A stretch of 50,754 bases of DNA, from the NCBI GenBank assembly GCA_018369555.1, contig JAGZCC010000009.1:1-50754 (forward strand), read 5' to 3'. Positions 34,597-43,335 of the stretch are shown piece by piece; position 1 is the first letter of the stretch; each line of letters starts with the position of its first letter. The DNA is from Thomasclavelia spiroformis (GTDB taxonomy: Bacteria; Bacillota_I; Bacilli_A; Erysipelotrichales; Coprobacillaceae). Under the pieces are notes generated by a model that was not told the DNA's origin, did no database searches, and worked only from the letters and a program-made list of their open reading frames with translations. The position numbers and the translations under genes were made by a program.

Positions 34597-34912
34597 GGCT
34601 GTACCTAAGTAATTGAAGCATTATGCTTTTTTATGACTAGATTTTTAAATTCTATCAATAAGAATTTCACTTCTTTAATATCATTTTTACGTTTAATTTA
34701 TTATCTGTAATTGGATTAGTAAAATTCGTTTTATATTTGTAAGTTTTGTCATTTATATAAGAAATTAATAAATTTTAAAGACTATAAAATACTTTTGAAT
34801 ATTAAAATTAATTAATATATAAAAATTGATGGAATTCTATAAACAAAGAAAATTATTTAGAAAGGAGATTTCAATTTTGCTGTATACTAATGACAGTTTC
34901 CTTGACTAAAAA
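34597..34912. other. Gap with a possible minus-strand coding remnant and an orphan ribosome-binding site
   Basis: On the minus strand about 30 codons ending in a stop near 34608 (reading KEVKFLLIEFKNLVIKK) look coding-like but have no start. Near the right end AAAGGAGAT (34861-34869) is correctly spaced for TTG 34877, which opens a 10-codon frame ending in TAA at 34907-34909, four bases before the next ATG and in the same frame as it. Confidence 0.35.
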
Positions 34913-35439
34913 ATGAGAAAAATAAACAAAATTTATATTATTATATTAGTTTTAATTCTATGTTCTACATGTAGTAGACTTTACGAATTAAGTGCTAAAA
35001 CTGGTCGTGATGTTAATTGTGAATCTGAACTAGGAAATTTTTCAAAATATATAAACTTGGAGAAACTTTCGACTACTACGGATGATACATGTAAAGGGCA
35101 GGAAGTGAAGGTAAATAATAAAAAGGTTGGTATATTTTGTGGTAATATGTTTACGCTAACTAGTGAATTAACAGATTTTTTTACTAATTATAGAATGGTT
35201 AATGCTATAGATACTTTAGAAGATACTTTTGAATATGGTAACTACAGCATTAATGTAAAATATTATTTATATAAAAATGTACAAGTGATCGATAGCGATA
35301 CTGAAAAACCTAAAGAAATAGATATTTCTGGTAGGCTCAATACAACATAAAAGTTGAAGATAAGTATATAAGTGGAATGGAACATGGATTTGATATAGAT
35401 AAAAAATATGATAATTTTACCAAGATATCTAAAACATAA
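34913..35439 (+). pseudogene. Secreted protein of unknown function, frameshifted near its 3' end
   Basis: The first frame gives 145 residues: a signal peptide or membrane anchor (KINKIYIIILVLILCSTC), then a soluble region with four further cysteines, stopping at 35348-35350. The coding pattern resumes in another frame near 35340 (YNIKVEDKYISGMEHGFDI) and ends at 35439, so one small indel near 35325-35340 probably broke a protein of about 175 residues. Start: ATG 34913 has no ribosome-binding site of its own; the nearest strong one is 44 bases upstream. No canonical lipobox is present. Both ends look disturbed, in keeping with the neighbouring remnants. Family not recognised. Confidence 0.5.
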
Positions 35440-35537
35440 ACATCCTGAGAAAAATAAACTTATTAATAATTGAAACACTTGATACTTATACTAAACTTAA
35501 AACTAGTTAGTATCAGCATTAAAAAAATGTTATAAAT

Positions 35538-35592
35538 AAAAAAGGTTTTGAAATCTATTGTAATTATCAATAGAATAAGAAACCTTTTTCTA
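35538..35592. terminator. Bidirectional terminator between a remnant gene and spmB
   Basis: Nested stems: an outer AAAAAGGTTT/AAACCTTTTT and an inner CTATTG/CAATAG, with T runs on both strands. It serves the rightward gene and, 138 bases after its stop, the leftward dacB-spmA-spmB operon. Confidence 0.75.
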
Positions 35593-35729
35593 TTTTGGTA
35601 ATCTAAAATAACTTGGAATCAGTAAATGCTCATTTAATACGGAGTGATTAGTTATAATATCAAAAAATTCTTAACCTATTGACATTGTGATCACATTCTA
35701 GAATATTTTATTATCTATTTTTTAATCAT

Positions 35730-36239
35730 TTATTTTATAAATATCAAAAAGGCAATTATTGCAAGTAAGCAAGCAATTGCATCTAACCATAACCCTAATT
35801 TTAAAGCATAGCGATTATTTTGTAATTTAATACTACCAAAATATAGTGTGACAACATAAAACGTTGTATCACTACCTGTTTGAACAATTGAACCAAGAAT
35901 ACTATAGGGGTGATCAACACCATATTTTAAAAACACATTATTTAAAACACTTAAAGAACCATTAGATGAAAAAGGTCTAACAAGCATCATCATAAAAATA
36001 TCAATGGGAATATTTAAAACCTGAAAAACACTCTTAAAGACACTTTCTAATATATTTATAATCCCACAACTTTGAAAACAAGTTACCCATAACATAAAAG
36101 CCATCATAGTAGGAAAAATCGTTAATAACAGCTTACTTCCTTCTTTAACCCCATTAATAAATTCTTCAAAAATATCAACATGTTTAAAAATAGCTTCAAT
36201 AAATGCAACTAATAAAATAATTAAAATAACACTATTCAT
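35730..36239 (-). CDS. spmB: Spore maturation protein B
   Basis: A 169-residue membrane protein with four or five helices. The SpmB signature is clear: VRPFSSNGSLSVL and GSIVQTGSDTTFYVVTLYFGS, with the conserved Gln/Ser/Asp/Thr of the nucleoside-recognition (GATE) fold. With SpmA it is needed for spore core dehydration and heat resistance. The frame opens at TTG 36248, but AAGGTGAT fits ATG 36239. It overlaps spmA by eight bases and is the last gene of dacB-spmA-spmB, the same order as in Bacillus subtilis. Confidence 0.93.
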   Translation of the reverse strand: MNSVILIILLVAFIEAIFKHVDIFEEFINGVKEGSKLLLTIFPTMMAFMLWVTCFQSCGIINILESVFKSVFQVLNIPIDIFMMMLVRPFSSNGSLSVLNNVFLKYGVDHPYSILGSIVQTGSDTTFYVVTLYFGSIKLQNNRYALKLGLWLDAIACLLAIIAFLIFIK

Positions 36240-36804
36240 AATGTTCAATCACCTTACTTGCAATAACTCCAATTACTGTAATAATTAAACCAATTACAAT
36301 ACTATAACCAAAAAAACTTAAAATATCTTTACTACCATAGCTCTGTCTTAAAGTCATCATAGTAGTAGGGATAATTGATAATCCAGTAGTATTTAAAATA
36401 ACTAATAACATCATTTCTTTACATGGTATTTTTGGATTAGTTTGATATTTAGTTAATGATTTCATTGCTTTTAAGCCACTAATTGAAGCTAAAGATCCAA
36501 CACCTAATAAATTTGCAATAAAATTAGTTGATAAATATAAATAAACTTGATTGTCATCAACAATTTTACCATAAATAAGTTTTAAAATAGGTTTTAATAA
36601 AAAAGATAATTGTTTAATTAATCCGGAAGCTTTAATGATATTTAAAAAACCGTTCCATAAACAAGCAGATAAAACAAGAATTTTAATTAAATCAAAAACT
36701 TGATTAGGTGAATCTAAGATTGCTTTAAACATTTCATCTTGATGATTAGTCATAAAAGCGACTAAGATAAAGAAAACTAATCCATATTTAAAAACCTTAG
36801 CCAT
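36232..36804 (-). CDS. spmA: Spore maturation protein A
   Basis: A 190-residue membrane protein with about five helices, partner of SpmB. Conserved parts are SACLWNGFLNIIKASGL, STNFIANLLGVGSLASISGLKAM and LLVILNTTGLSIIPTTMMTLR. AAGGA precedes ATG 36804, and both its ends overlap the neighbouring genes by eight bases, so the three genes are tightly coupled. Expected to be made in the mother cell late in sporulation (sigma-E control in Bacillus), but I could not find a convincing sigma-E promoter upstream of dacB. Confidence 0.93.
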   Translation of the reverse strand: MAKVFKYGLVFFILVAFMTNHQDEMFKAILDSPNQVFDLIKILVLSACLWNGFLNIIKASGLIKQLSFLLKPILKLIYGKIVDDNQVYLYLSTNFIANLLGVGSLASISGLKAMKSLTKYQTNPKIPCKEMMLLVILNTTGLSIIPTTMMTLRQSYGSKDILSFFGYSIVIGLIITVIGVIASKVIEHYE

Positions 36805-37813
36805 AGATTAAATCCTTTAAAACCATCTTAAAACCAATAAAGAAATTATAGGGAACAACTTTTTGTTTTCTAATTGGTTGATTATTCAATTTAATAATAA
36901 TCTCATTATTATTAAATGAAACATCTACTTTATCATTATCTTTTTTATTAACAAATAAATCTAAATCCAAATAATACTTTTGTTGTTCAAACTCAACAAT
37001 TCCTCTAGAAAAAATCTTTGTTTCTTCTAACAAATCAAAACATTCCTCATATTTTTTTTGATGAAACTCAAAATCATTGCCACAATTAAAAGTAACAATG
37101 ATCAAATCAAGTCCATTTTTACGTGCCATAGTGATTAATGTTCGACGAGCTTTTTTAGTAAATCCTGTTTTACCACCTATACAATACTTATAATTAGTCA
37201 ATAATTTATTTTTATTATGCCATGTTCCATTACCATCTTCACGAACATATTTTTTTGTTTTAACAATTTCATTAAAAATAGGATTTTGATGGCAATAAGC
37301 CATTAATCTAACCATATCGTATACAGTTGATTGATTACCATTATCTTCTTCATCTAATCCAGTAGGATTAGAAAAAGTAGTATTATGAAGTTCTAATTCT
37401 TTAGCTTTATCATTCATCATATCAACAAACTTTGGAACATCTTTAGCTACTGCTTTAGCAATTATTAAAGCAGCATCATTACCACTTCTTAACATTAAGC
37501 CATATAGAAGATCACGTAAACTGATTTTATCACCTATATGTATATAAATTCCGCTGCCCCATGCTTTGTTGATGGTATCATCAACTGTAATAATTGTATC
37601 TAAATCCATATTTTCAATTGCAAGAATGCATGTCATTATTTTAGAAATCGAAGCAACACTTTGAATATAATCTTCATTACTCCCTTCAATTACAATTTGA
37701 TTACTTGCTTCCATGACAATATAACTTTTACCTTGAAACTCAACCGGTTTAATATTGTTTAATGGAGTTATAGCTAAAGAAATAATTAAACTAATAATAT
37801 TTATATAGATCAT
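36797..37813 (-). CDS. dacB: D-alanyl-D-alanine carboxypeptidase (DacB/PBP5*-like)
   Basis: A 338-residue serine peptidase of family S11 that trims pentapeptide side chains of peptidoglycan. A signal or anchor segment (MIYINIISLIISLAI) is followed by the active-site motifs S55-I-S-K58, S110-G-N112 and K215-T-G217, then a C-terminal beta domain. The downstream spmA and spmB genes identify it as the sporulation-type enzyme that sets cortex cross-linking. The frame extends to ATG 37825, but GGGTGAT lies between the two ATGs and fits 37813. No amphipathic C-terminal anchor like that of vegetative PBP5 was obvious. Confidence 0.9.
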   Translation of the reverse strand: MIYINIISLIISLAITPLNNIKPVEFQGKSYIVMEASNQIVIEGSNEDYIQSVASISKIMTCILAIENMDLDTIITVDDTINKAWGSGIYIHIGDKISLRDLLYGLMLRSGNDAALIIAKAVAKDVPKFVDMMNDKAKELELHNTTFSNPTGLDEEDNGNQSTVYDMVRLMAYCHQNPIFNEIVKTKKYVREDGNGTWHNKNKLLTNYKYCIGGKTGFTKKARRTLITMARKNGLDLIIVTFNCGNDFEFHQKKYEECFDLLEETKIFSRGIVEFEQQKYYLDLDLFVNKKDNDKVDVSFNNNEIIIKLNNQPIRKQKVVPYNFFIGFKMVLKDLIYG

Positions 37814-37865
37814 TTTATCACCCATATAAATCTATTCATAAAAAAAATAAATAGAATGTAATTAT

Positions 37866-37891
37866 AAAAAGAAGCTAATTTCTTAGCGTCT
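37866..37891 (-). terminator. Terminator of the hydrogenase gene
   Basis: On the minus strand a GCTAA/TTAGC stem with a GAAA loop, extended by two outer pairs, is followed by TTTTT, about 84 bases after the stop. Confidence 0.6.
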
Positions 37892-37974
37892 CAATTATTT
37901 TAAAATAAATTTTGTTTCTATTTTTGAAAATTATATCTTTATAATTAAATGTTTTATTAAAATCAATAAGAAAA

Positions 37975-39498
37975 CTACTTATATTTTTCAATTAATAAAT
38001 CTAAATACTCTTTATACTCAGAATCATTAGCATTCATTGTTTTTGAAGTAGTAGTATATTTTTTAACTGCCGTACTAGCACGATTAATTGGTAGAAGAGT
38101 ACCGGCACCAGCCACACATCCGCCAGGACAAGCCATTCCTTCTAACAGATAGCCATTATATTTTCCTTTTTTAGCAAGCTTTAACATTTTTTTACAATTT
38201 TCTAATCCTTCAGCAGACTCTACTAATACATTATAATCAGGGTTTTTGGCTTTAATGCAGTTAACAACTGCTTTGGCAACTCCACCACTTACAGCAAATC
38301 CACGACCATCACCACTTGCCTGAGTGAAAGAATCATTTGGATCAGCTTCTAAAGTAGAAAAATCGATTTCTTTAGCTTCAAACATCGCTCCAATTTCTTC
38401 AAATGTTAAGACAAAATCTACTTCACTACGTACAGATTTTCTGGAAGCTTCTAATTTTTTAGCAGCACATGGACCAATAAATACAACTCTGCAATTTGGA
38501 TGCTTTTCTTTGATTAATCTAGCAGTTAATACCATTGGAGTTAAAGCCATTGAAATATATGATTTAAATTCAGGAAATTCTTTTTTAGCCATCATTGACC
38601 ATGATGGACAACATGATGTTGCCATAAATGGTTGTTTTTCAGGAACTTTTTCTAAAAAATCATTAGCTTCATCAATTGTACATAAATCAGCACCGATGGC
38701 AACTTCTACAACATCTTTAAAGCCTAATTCACGCATTGCTTTTTTTAATATTTCAGGAGTAACTTTAGGTCCAAATTGACCGATAAAAGCAGGGGCAACA
38801 GCTGCAATGATTTCATCACCGTTTTTGATTGCTTGAATCAATTGAAAAATTTGACTTTTATCAGCAATAGCACCGAATGGACAACTAACTAAACACATTC
38901 CACAAGAAACGCATTTATCGTAGTTAATATGAGCATTACCGTATTCATCAGATTCAATTGCATTCATTCCACAAGCTTTAGCACACGGTCTTTCTTTTTT
39001 TAAAATGGCATCATATGGACAATTATTTTTGCATAATCCACATTTTATGCATTTATCTTGGTCGATATAAGCTTTTCCGTTTTTAAAACTAATTGCATTT
39101 TTAGGACAAACTTCAATACATGGATGAGCTAGACATGCTTGACAGCCATTACTTACTTCGTATTTCTTTTCTTCACACTTATTACAAGCAAATTTAATAA
39201 TATTAATTAGTGGTGGTTCATAATATTTATCAGCAATGATACTATCTTCAATCCCTTTAGAAATTGGAGCAGGCTCATCAATTGGGCGTAATGGTAAGCC
39301 CATTGTCAAGCGAATTCTTTCTCCTACAATCGCTCTTTCTAAAAAAATACTATCACGGTAAGTAGCAACCTCGCCAGGGATTATTTTATATGGTAAATCT
39401 TCAATTCGGCTATAGTCATTATCTTCATAAGCAAGTTTTGCTACTTCAACAAATACTTTACGTCTAATTTTTGTTAACGATGAATATATTCCTCTCAT
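37975..39498 (-). CDS. [FeFe] hydrogenase, group B type
   Basis: A 507-residue iron-sulfur protein. The N-terminus (IRRKVFVEVAKLAY, RDSIFLERAIVGERIRLTMGL) is typical of group B monomeric hydrogenases. Then come ferredoxin-type 4Fe-4S motifs (CIKCGLCKNNCP, CVSCGMCLVSCP and additional cysteines near residues 104-135). The H-cluster motifs are L1 TSCCPSW, L2 GPCAAKKLE and L3 EGMACPGGC. L2 begins with Gly instead of Met, as is common in this group. Its physiological direction and electron partner are not established. The frame opens at TTG 39513, but GGAGG directly precedes ATG 39498. No maturation genes (hydE/F/G) are in the window. It stands alone upstream of dacB with its own terminator. Confidence 0.92.
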   Translation of the reverse strand: MRGIYSSLTKIRRKVFVEVAKLAYEDNDYSRIEDLPYKIIPGEVATYRDSIFLERAIVGERIRLTMGLPLRPIDEPAPISKGIEDSIIADKYYEPPLINIIKFACNKCEEKKYEVSNGCQACLAHPCIEVCPKNAISFKNGKAYIDQDKCIKCGLCKNNCPYDAILKKERPCAKACGMNAIESDEYGNAHINYDKCVSCGMCLVSCPFGAIADKSQIFQLIQAIKNGDEIIAAVAPAFIGQFGPKVTPEILKKAMRELGFKDVVEVAIGADLCTIDEANDFLEKVPEKQPFMATSCCPSWSMMAKKEFPEFKSYISMALTPMVLTARLIKEKHPNCRVVFIGPCAAKKLEASRKSVRSEVDFVLTFEEIGAMFEAKEIDFSTLEADPNDSFTQASGDGRGFAVSGGVAKAVVNCIKAKNPDYNVLVESAEGLENCKKMLKLAKKGKYNGYLLEGMACPGGCVAGAGTLLPINRASTAVKKYTTTSKTMNANDSEYKEYLDLLIEKYK

Positions 39499-39610
39499 AT
39501 AATCTTCCTCCAAGTCTATTTATATTTTTATTGTACTCCAAATTGATAAAATAAGATAGCATAGACATAAATAAAAAATATTAATTAATAAATTTTAAGC
39601 CTTGATTTTA

Positions 39611-39638
39611 TTGCTTTTAATTTAAGTTTTAGTATAAT
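39611..39638 (+). promoter_or_regulatory. Promoter of rluB
   Basis: TTGCTT at 39611-39616, a 16-base spacer and TATAAT at 39633-39638, 22 bases before the start codon. Confidence 0.6.
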
Positions 39639-39659
39639 GTATTCGAAGTAGGTGAAAAT

Positions 39660-40385
39660 ATGGAAAGATTACAAAAAGTAATTGCCGCAAGCGGTTATAC
39701 ATCTAGAAGAAAAGCAGAAGATTTGATTGTACAAGGAAAAGTAGAAGTAAATGGACAAGTTGTTCGTGAATTAGGAACTAAAGTAAAAAAAGGTGATATT
39801 GTTACAGTAGAAGGACAAGCAATTGTTGGTGAAAATAAAGTATACTATGTTTTTTATAAACCAAAAGGTTGTGTTTGTACTTTAGATGATGAGTTTGATC
39901 GACCAATTGTTACAGATTATTTTACTGATGTAAAAGAAAGAATTTATCCCGTGGGACGTTTGGATTTTGATACTACCGGATTAATTATTATGTCAAATGA
40001 TGGTGAGTTTGCAAATATGATTATGCATCCCCGCTCTCATTTAGAAAAGATATATGAGGTTTCAATTAAGGGACTTATTAATGGACAAACTTTAAATAAG
40101 TTAGAAAAAGGAATTTATTTAGAAGGTGTTAAGACACTTCCTTGTAAGATTAAGGTAGTTGATAAAGATATTGAACATAAGACAACTATGTTGAAAATTA
40201 AGCTTGTTGAAGGGAAAAATCGACAAGTTAAAAAAATGTTTGAAAGTGTTGGACATCCTGTTAAAAGATTACATCGTGTAAGTATTGGGTGTGTTAATTT
40301 AAAAGGTTTAACACCAGGTAAATATCGTATTTTAAAGCCACAGGAAGTTAAAGATTTAAAGAAATTAGTTAGTGGTAAAAAGTAG
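39660..40385 (+). CDS. rluB: rRNA pseudouridine synthase, RluB/RsuA family
   Basis: A 241-residue enzyme that isomerises a uridine in 23S rRNA (U2605 in the RluB group). It has a full N-terminal S4 domain (LQKVIAASGYTSRRKAEDLI...VEVNGQVV), the catalytic aspartate in GRLDFDTTGLIIMSNDG, and the KNRQVKKMFESVGHPV motif. It differs from the shorter, more diverged paralogue at 18499. AGGTGA precedes ATG. Single gene by spacing. Confidence 0.92.
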   Translation: MERLQKVIAASGYTSRRKAEDLIVQGKVEVNGQVVRELGTKVKKGDIVTVEGQAIVGENKVYYVFYKPKGCVCTLDDEFDRPIVTDYFTDVKERIYPVGRLDFDTTGLIIMSNDGEFANMIMHPRSHLEKIYEVSIKGLINGQTLNKLEKGIYLEGVKTLPCKIKVVDKDIEHKTTMLKIKLVEGKNRQVKKMFESVGHPVKRLHRVSIGCVNLKGLTPGKYRILKPQEVKDLKKLVSGKK

Positions 40386-40451
40386 TTTAGTTATCTTTAT
40401 TTGACAATTATTTTGTTTTAGTTAGTGCATACTGTATGATGGGTGATGAAA

Positions 40452-40688
40452 ATGAGAATACAAGTAATAGAGCCACAAAATATAAAAGAGTGTGGAATAT
40501 GTAAAGCAAAAGATGAGTGGATTAAAGATGTAAATGTTCGTGGTATTAAAGGAATATATTGTTTGAAGTGTGATACACTAACAATGTTTAATAAGATGCC
40601 TTCTAAGTATGTTTATCAAGCCTTTAAAAAGGAAACAGAAAAAATTAAAAATACATATTTAGTAAAACAAAATGACAAAATTAAATAA
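40452..40688 (+). CDS. Small zinc-ribbon-like protein
   Basis: A 78-residue protein with two CxxC pairs, CGICKAKDEW and YCLKCDTL, about 24 residues apart, forming a likely zinc ribbon or knuckle. A basic helical C-terminus follows (VYQAFKKETEKIK). The frame is open from GTG 40443, and ATGs occur at 40446 and 40452; GGGTGAT fits ATG 40452. It lies between rluB and the thrS T-box leader and appears to be independent. The function is unknown; nucleic-acid or protein binding is possible. Confidence 0.65.
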   Translation: MRIQVIEPQNIKECGICKAKDEWIKDVNVRGIKGIYCLKCDTLTMFNKMPSKYVYQAFKKETEKIKNTYLVKQNDKIK

Positions 40689-40696
40689 ATAACTTA

Positions 40697-40724
40697 TTGA
40701 CTTTAATAAATAAATGAGTAGAAT
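40697..40724 (+). promoter_or_regulatory. Promoter of the thrS T-box transcript
   Basis: TTGACT at 40697-40702, a 16-base spacer and TAGAAT at 40719-40724. Confidence 0.6.
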
Positions 40725-40730
40725 TATAAG

Positions 40731-40944
40731 AGTAAATATGATGCGATAATTTAGGATATGTCTAGATGTTACTTTGATATAGAGAAAAGACGGCTGGTGA
40801 AAGTCTTGATAAGGATATTTAGGTACTCCCTAATATGCAACACTCGAAAGAGATTGTCGGTAGTGCGTTATAGCTAAGAGGTTATTTTTATAACAAATTA
40901 AGGTGGTACCACGATACTCTCGTCCTTTGGATGAGAGTTTTTTA
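40731..40944 (+). promoter_or_regulatory. T-box leader, probably threonine-specific
   Basis: A Stem I apical hairpin AAGAC/GTCTT encloses GGCTGGTGAAA. A lower stem TTTAGG/CCTAAT surrounds a loop with ACT at 40825-40827, a threonine codon and the likely specifier. The T-box proper AAGGTGGTACCACG (40900-40913) carries the TGGNACC core that binds the uncharged tRNA end. The terminator follows, and downstream genes are a GNAT gene and thrS. Specifier choice is inference. Confidence 0.9.
40916..40944 (+). terminator. T-box-controlled terminator
   Basis: ACTCTCGTC pairs with GATGAGAGT (one G-T pair), then T6. It is mutually exclusive with the antiterminator formed by the T-box. Confidence 0.85.
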
Positions 40945-40961
40945 TTTAAGGGAGACGAGCT

Positions 40962-41486
40962 ATGAAAAGATTAGTATATCCTAAAAAAGAACATGAAAAA
41001 ATGATGAAAGATTATATCCAAGAAACTTATCAAAATAATGAATTGTATATAAATGGTGATGGTGGATGCCATTTATATTTAGATTATTCAAAGTGGTTAA
41101 AAAAAGAAAAACAAAATCATTTAGGAATTAATTTAAATAGTAATTTTGTACCTGCTACTACATATTTTTATATTGAAAATAATCAAATAGTTGGCACGAT
41201 TAATATTCGTCATTGCTTAAATGATTTATTATTAAAAAGTGGTGGACATATTAGATATAGTGTATTACCGAGTCAAAGAAAAAAAGGTTATGCAACTGCG
41301 ATGTTGAAAGAAGCAATTAAGATATGTAAACAGTGGGATATTTATCCTATTTTAATAACTTGTAAAAAAGAAAATATTGCATCTAAAAAAACAATTGAAA
41401 AATGTGGCGGTAAATTTGAAAATGAATATTTTGATGAAAAAACAAAAGAAACATATTTACGTTTTTGGATAGGAGAAGAAAAATGA
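40962..41486 (+). CDS. GNAT-family acetyltransferase in the thrS operon
   Basis: A 174-residue N-acetyltransferase-fold protein. The acetyl-CoA site is IRYSVLPSQRKKGYATAML, with the Q/RxxGxA motif, preceded by GTINIRHCLND and followed by the C-terminal SKKTIEKCGGKFENE segment typical of the predicted acetyltransferase COG3981 group. GGAGACGAG is its ribosome-binding site. Its stop overlaps the thrS start by four bases (ATGA), so both are under the T-box. The substrate is unknown. Confidence 0.83.
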   Translation: MKRLVYPKKEHEKMMKDYIQETYQNNELYINGDGGCHLYLDYSKWLKKEKQNHLGINLNSNFVPATTYFYIENNQIVGTINIRHCLNDLLLKSGGHIRYSVLPSQRKKGYATAMLKEAIKICKQWDIYPILITCKKENIASKKTIEKCGGKFENEYFDEKTKETYLRFWIGEEK

Positions 41487-43216
41487 TTGATTTTAAAGAA
41501 GATGAAAAATTAAGTGTGTTAAATCATTCTTGTGCTCATGTTATGGCTCAAGCAATTAAACATTTATATCCTCAAGCTAAATTTTGGGTTGGACCAGTAG
41601 TTAGCGAAGGGTTTTATTATGATGTTGATTTAGGAAATGATGTAATTAAAGACGAAGATATTCTTAAAATTGAAAAAGAAATGAAAAAAATCTGTAAAGA
41701 TGGTAAACGTATTGTTCGTCAGGAAATTTCTAAAGAAGAAGCTTTAGAGATGTTTAGTGATGATGAATATAAAATTGATTTAATTAATAATTTTGAAGAT
41801 GGAACAAACATTAGTTGTTACAAACAGGGGGATTTTGTTGATTTATGTCGTGGTCCTCATGTAGAAACAGTTAAAGCATGTAAAAATTTTAAATTAACAA
41901 AACATTCTGGTGCTTATTGGAAAGGTGATAAAAATAATAAAGTTCTTCAAAGAATCTATGGTGTTTGTTTTGAAACACCTGAAGCATTAGAAGAACATTT
42001 GAATTTATTAGAAGAAGCTAAACGTCGTGATCATAAAAAAATCGGTAAGGAATTAGGATTATTTATGATGAGTGAATATGCTCCTGGAATGCCTATCTTT
42101 TTACCTAAAGGAATGATTTTAAGAAATACATTAGAACAATTTTGGTATGAAGAACATACTAAAGAAGAATATGTATTTATTAAAACACCAATTATGATGT
42201 CCCGTGAATTATGGGAAACTAGTGGACATTGGGCTAATTATAAAGATGATATGTATACAAGTATGGTTGATGATCGTGAATTTGCAATTAAGCCAATGAA
42301 CTGTCCAGGAAGTTTATTAGTTTATAAAAATGGTTTACATTCTTATAAAGATTTACCTCTTAGAATGGGGGAATTAGGACAAGTTCATCGTCATGAAGCA
42401 AGCGGGGCTTTAAATGGATTGTTTAGAGTTCGTACATTTACTCAAGATGATGCTCATATTTTTATGACACCAGATCAAATTGAAAGTGAAATTATTAAAT
42501 TAATTAATTTTATTGATCGTGTTTATAGTAGTTTAAATTTAAGTTATGAAATTGAATTATCAACTCGTCCTGAAGAAAAATATATTGGTGATTTAGCTAT
42601 TTGGGAAAAATCAGAAGCAGCCTTAGCATCGGCATGTAAGGCAGCAGGCAAAGATTATAAAATAAATCCTGGTGATGGGGCTTTCTATGGACCAAAATTA
42701 GATTTCCATGTTAAAGACAGTTTAGGTAGAGTATGGCAATGTGGAACGATTCAATTAGACATGAATTTACCAGAAAGATTTGATATAACATATATTGATG
42801 ATAAAGGTGAAAAAGCTCGCCCAGTAATGTTACATCGTGTTATTTTTGGTTCAATTGAAAGATTTATTGGTATTTTAATTGAGCATTTTGCAGGGGTATT
42901 CCCATTATGGTTAGCACCAGTTCAAGTAAAAGTTTTACCAGTAAATAATGAATATCATTTACAATACGCTAAAGAAGTAACTAAATTATTACAAGAAGCA
43001 GGGTTAAAGGTAGAAATGGATGCGCGTGATGAAAAATTAGGATACCGTATTCGTGAGGGACAAATGGAAAAAGTTCCATATTTATTAGTGTTAGGTAATA
43101 ATGAGCGTGATGAAAAAACTGTTACATATCGTCAACATGGCCAACAAAAACAAATTACAGTACCATTTGATGAATTTGTATCAATGTTGAAAAAAGAAAT
43201 TGCAGATAAAAAATAG
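41483..43216 (+). CDS. thrS: Threonyl-tRNA synthetase lacking the TGS domain
   Basis: A 577-residue class II synthetase charging tRNA(Thr). The N-terminal editing domain begins at once with HSCAHVMAQA (HxxxH) and includes DLCRGPHV. The catalytic domain has the zinc ligands in MNCPGSLLVY and downstream His residues, and motif 2 near RHEASGALNGLFRVRTFTQDD. The anticodon-binding domain closes the protein. Most bacterial ThrRS carry a 60-residue TGS domain before the editing domain; here it is absent, giving the short length. The frame is open from 41465, but no longer upstream extension exists. AGGAG precedes ATG 41483. Confidence 0.95.
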   Translation: MIDFKEDEKLSVLNHSCAHVMAQAIKHLYPQAKFWVGPVVSEGFYYDVDLGNDVIKDEDILKIEKEMKKICKDGKRIVRQEISKEEALEMFSDDEYKIDLINNFEDGTNISCYKQGDFVDLCRGPHVETVKACKNFKLTKHSGAYWKGDKNNKVLQRIYGVCFETPEALEEHLNLLEEAKRRDHKKIGKELGLFMMSEYAPGMPIFLPKGMILRNTLEQFWYEEHTKEEYVFIKTPIMMSRELWETSGHWANYKDDMYTSMVDDREFAIKPMNCPGSLLVYKNGLHSYKDLPLRMGELGQVHRHEASGALNGLFRVRTFTQDDAHIFMTPDQIESEIIKLINFIDRVYSSLNLSYEIELSTRPEEKYIGDLAIWEKSEAALASACKAAGKDYKINPGDGAFYGPKLDFHVKDSLGRVWQCGTIQLDMNLPERFDITYIDDKGEKARPVMLHRVIFGSIERFIGILIEHFAGVFPLWLAPVQVKVLPVNNEYHLQYAKEVTKLLQEAGLKVEMDARDEKLGYRIREGQMEKVPYLLVLGNNERDEKTVTYRQHGQQKQITVPFDEFVSMLKKEIADKK

Positions 43217-43228
43217 TTGATTTAAATT

Positions 43229-43254
43229 TAAGGGAATTTAATTCCCTTATTTTT
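43229..43254 (+). terminator. Intrinsic terminator of thrS
   Basis: A TAAGGGAAT/ATTCCCTTA stem followed by TTTTT, 12 bases after the stop. Confidence 0.85.
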
Positions 43255-43280
43255 ATGTCTAAGCATAAATGAAAGTGATA

Positions 43281-43317
43281 GTAAAAGTAGCTGATATTTA
43301 AAATCAGCTACTTTTTA
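43281..43317. terminator. Bidirectional terminator between thrS and the TIM-barrel gene
   Basis: AAAAGTAGCTGAT pairs with ATCAGCTACTTTT around an AT loop. The T run on either strand suits the convergent genes. Confidence 0.75.
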
Positions 43318-43335
43318 ACATTCTTTAAAATTTAT

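Noticed and set aside
35670..35695. ATTGTGATCACATT as a Rex or Crp-like operator
   Set aside because: Does not match the TTGTTAA-type Rex consensus and lies downstream of spmB, not at a promoter.
37814..37974. A sigma-E promoter for dacB-spmA-spmB
   Set aside because: Only a poor CATTCTAT-like -10 was found, with no matching -35.
38324..38779. A 151-codon plus-strand frame opposite the hydrogenase
   Set aside because: Antisense shadow of a gene with complete H-cluster motifs.
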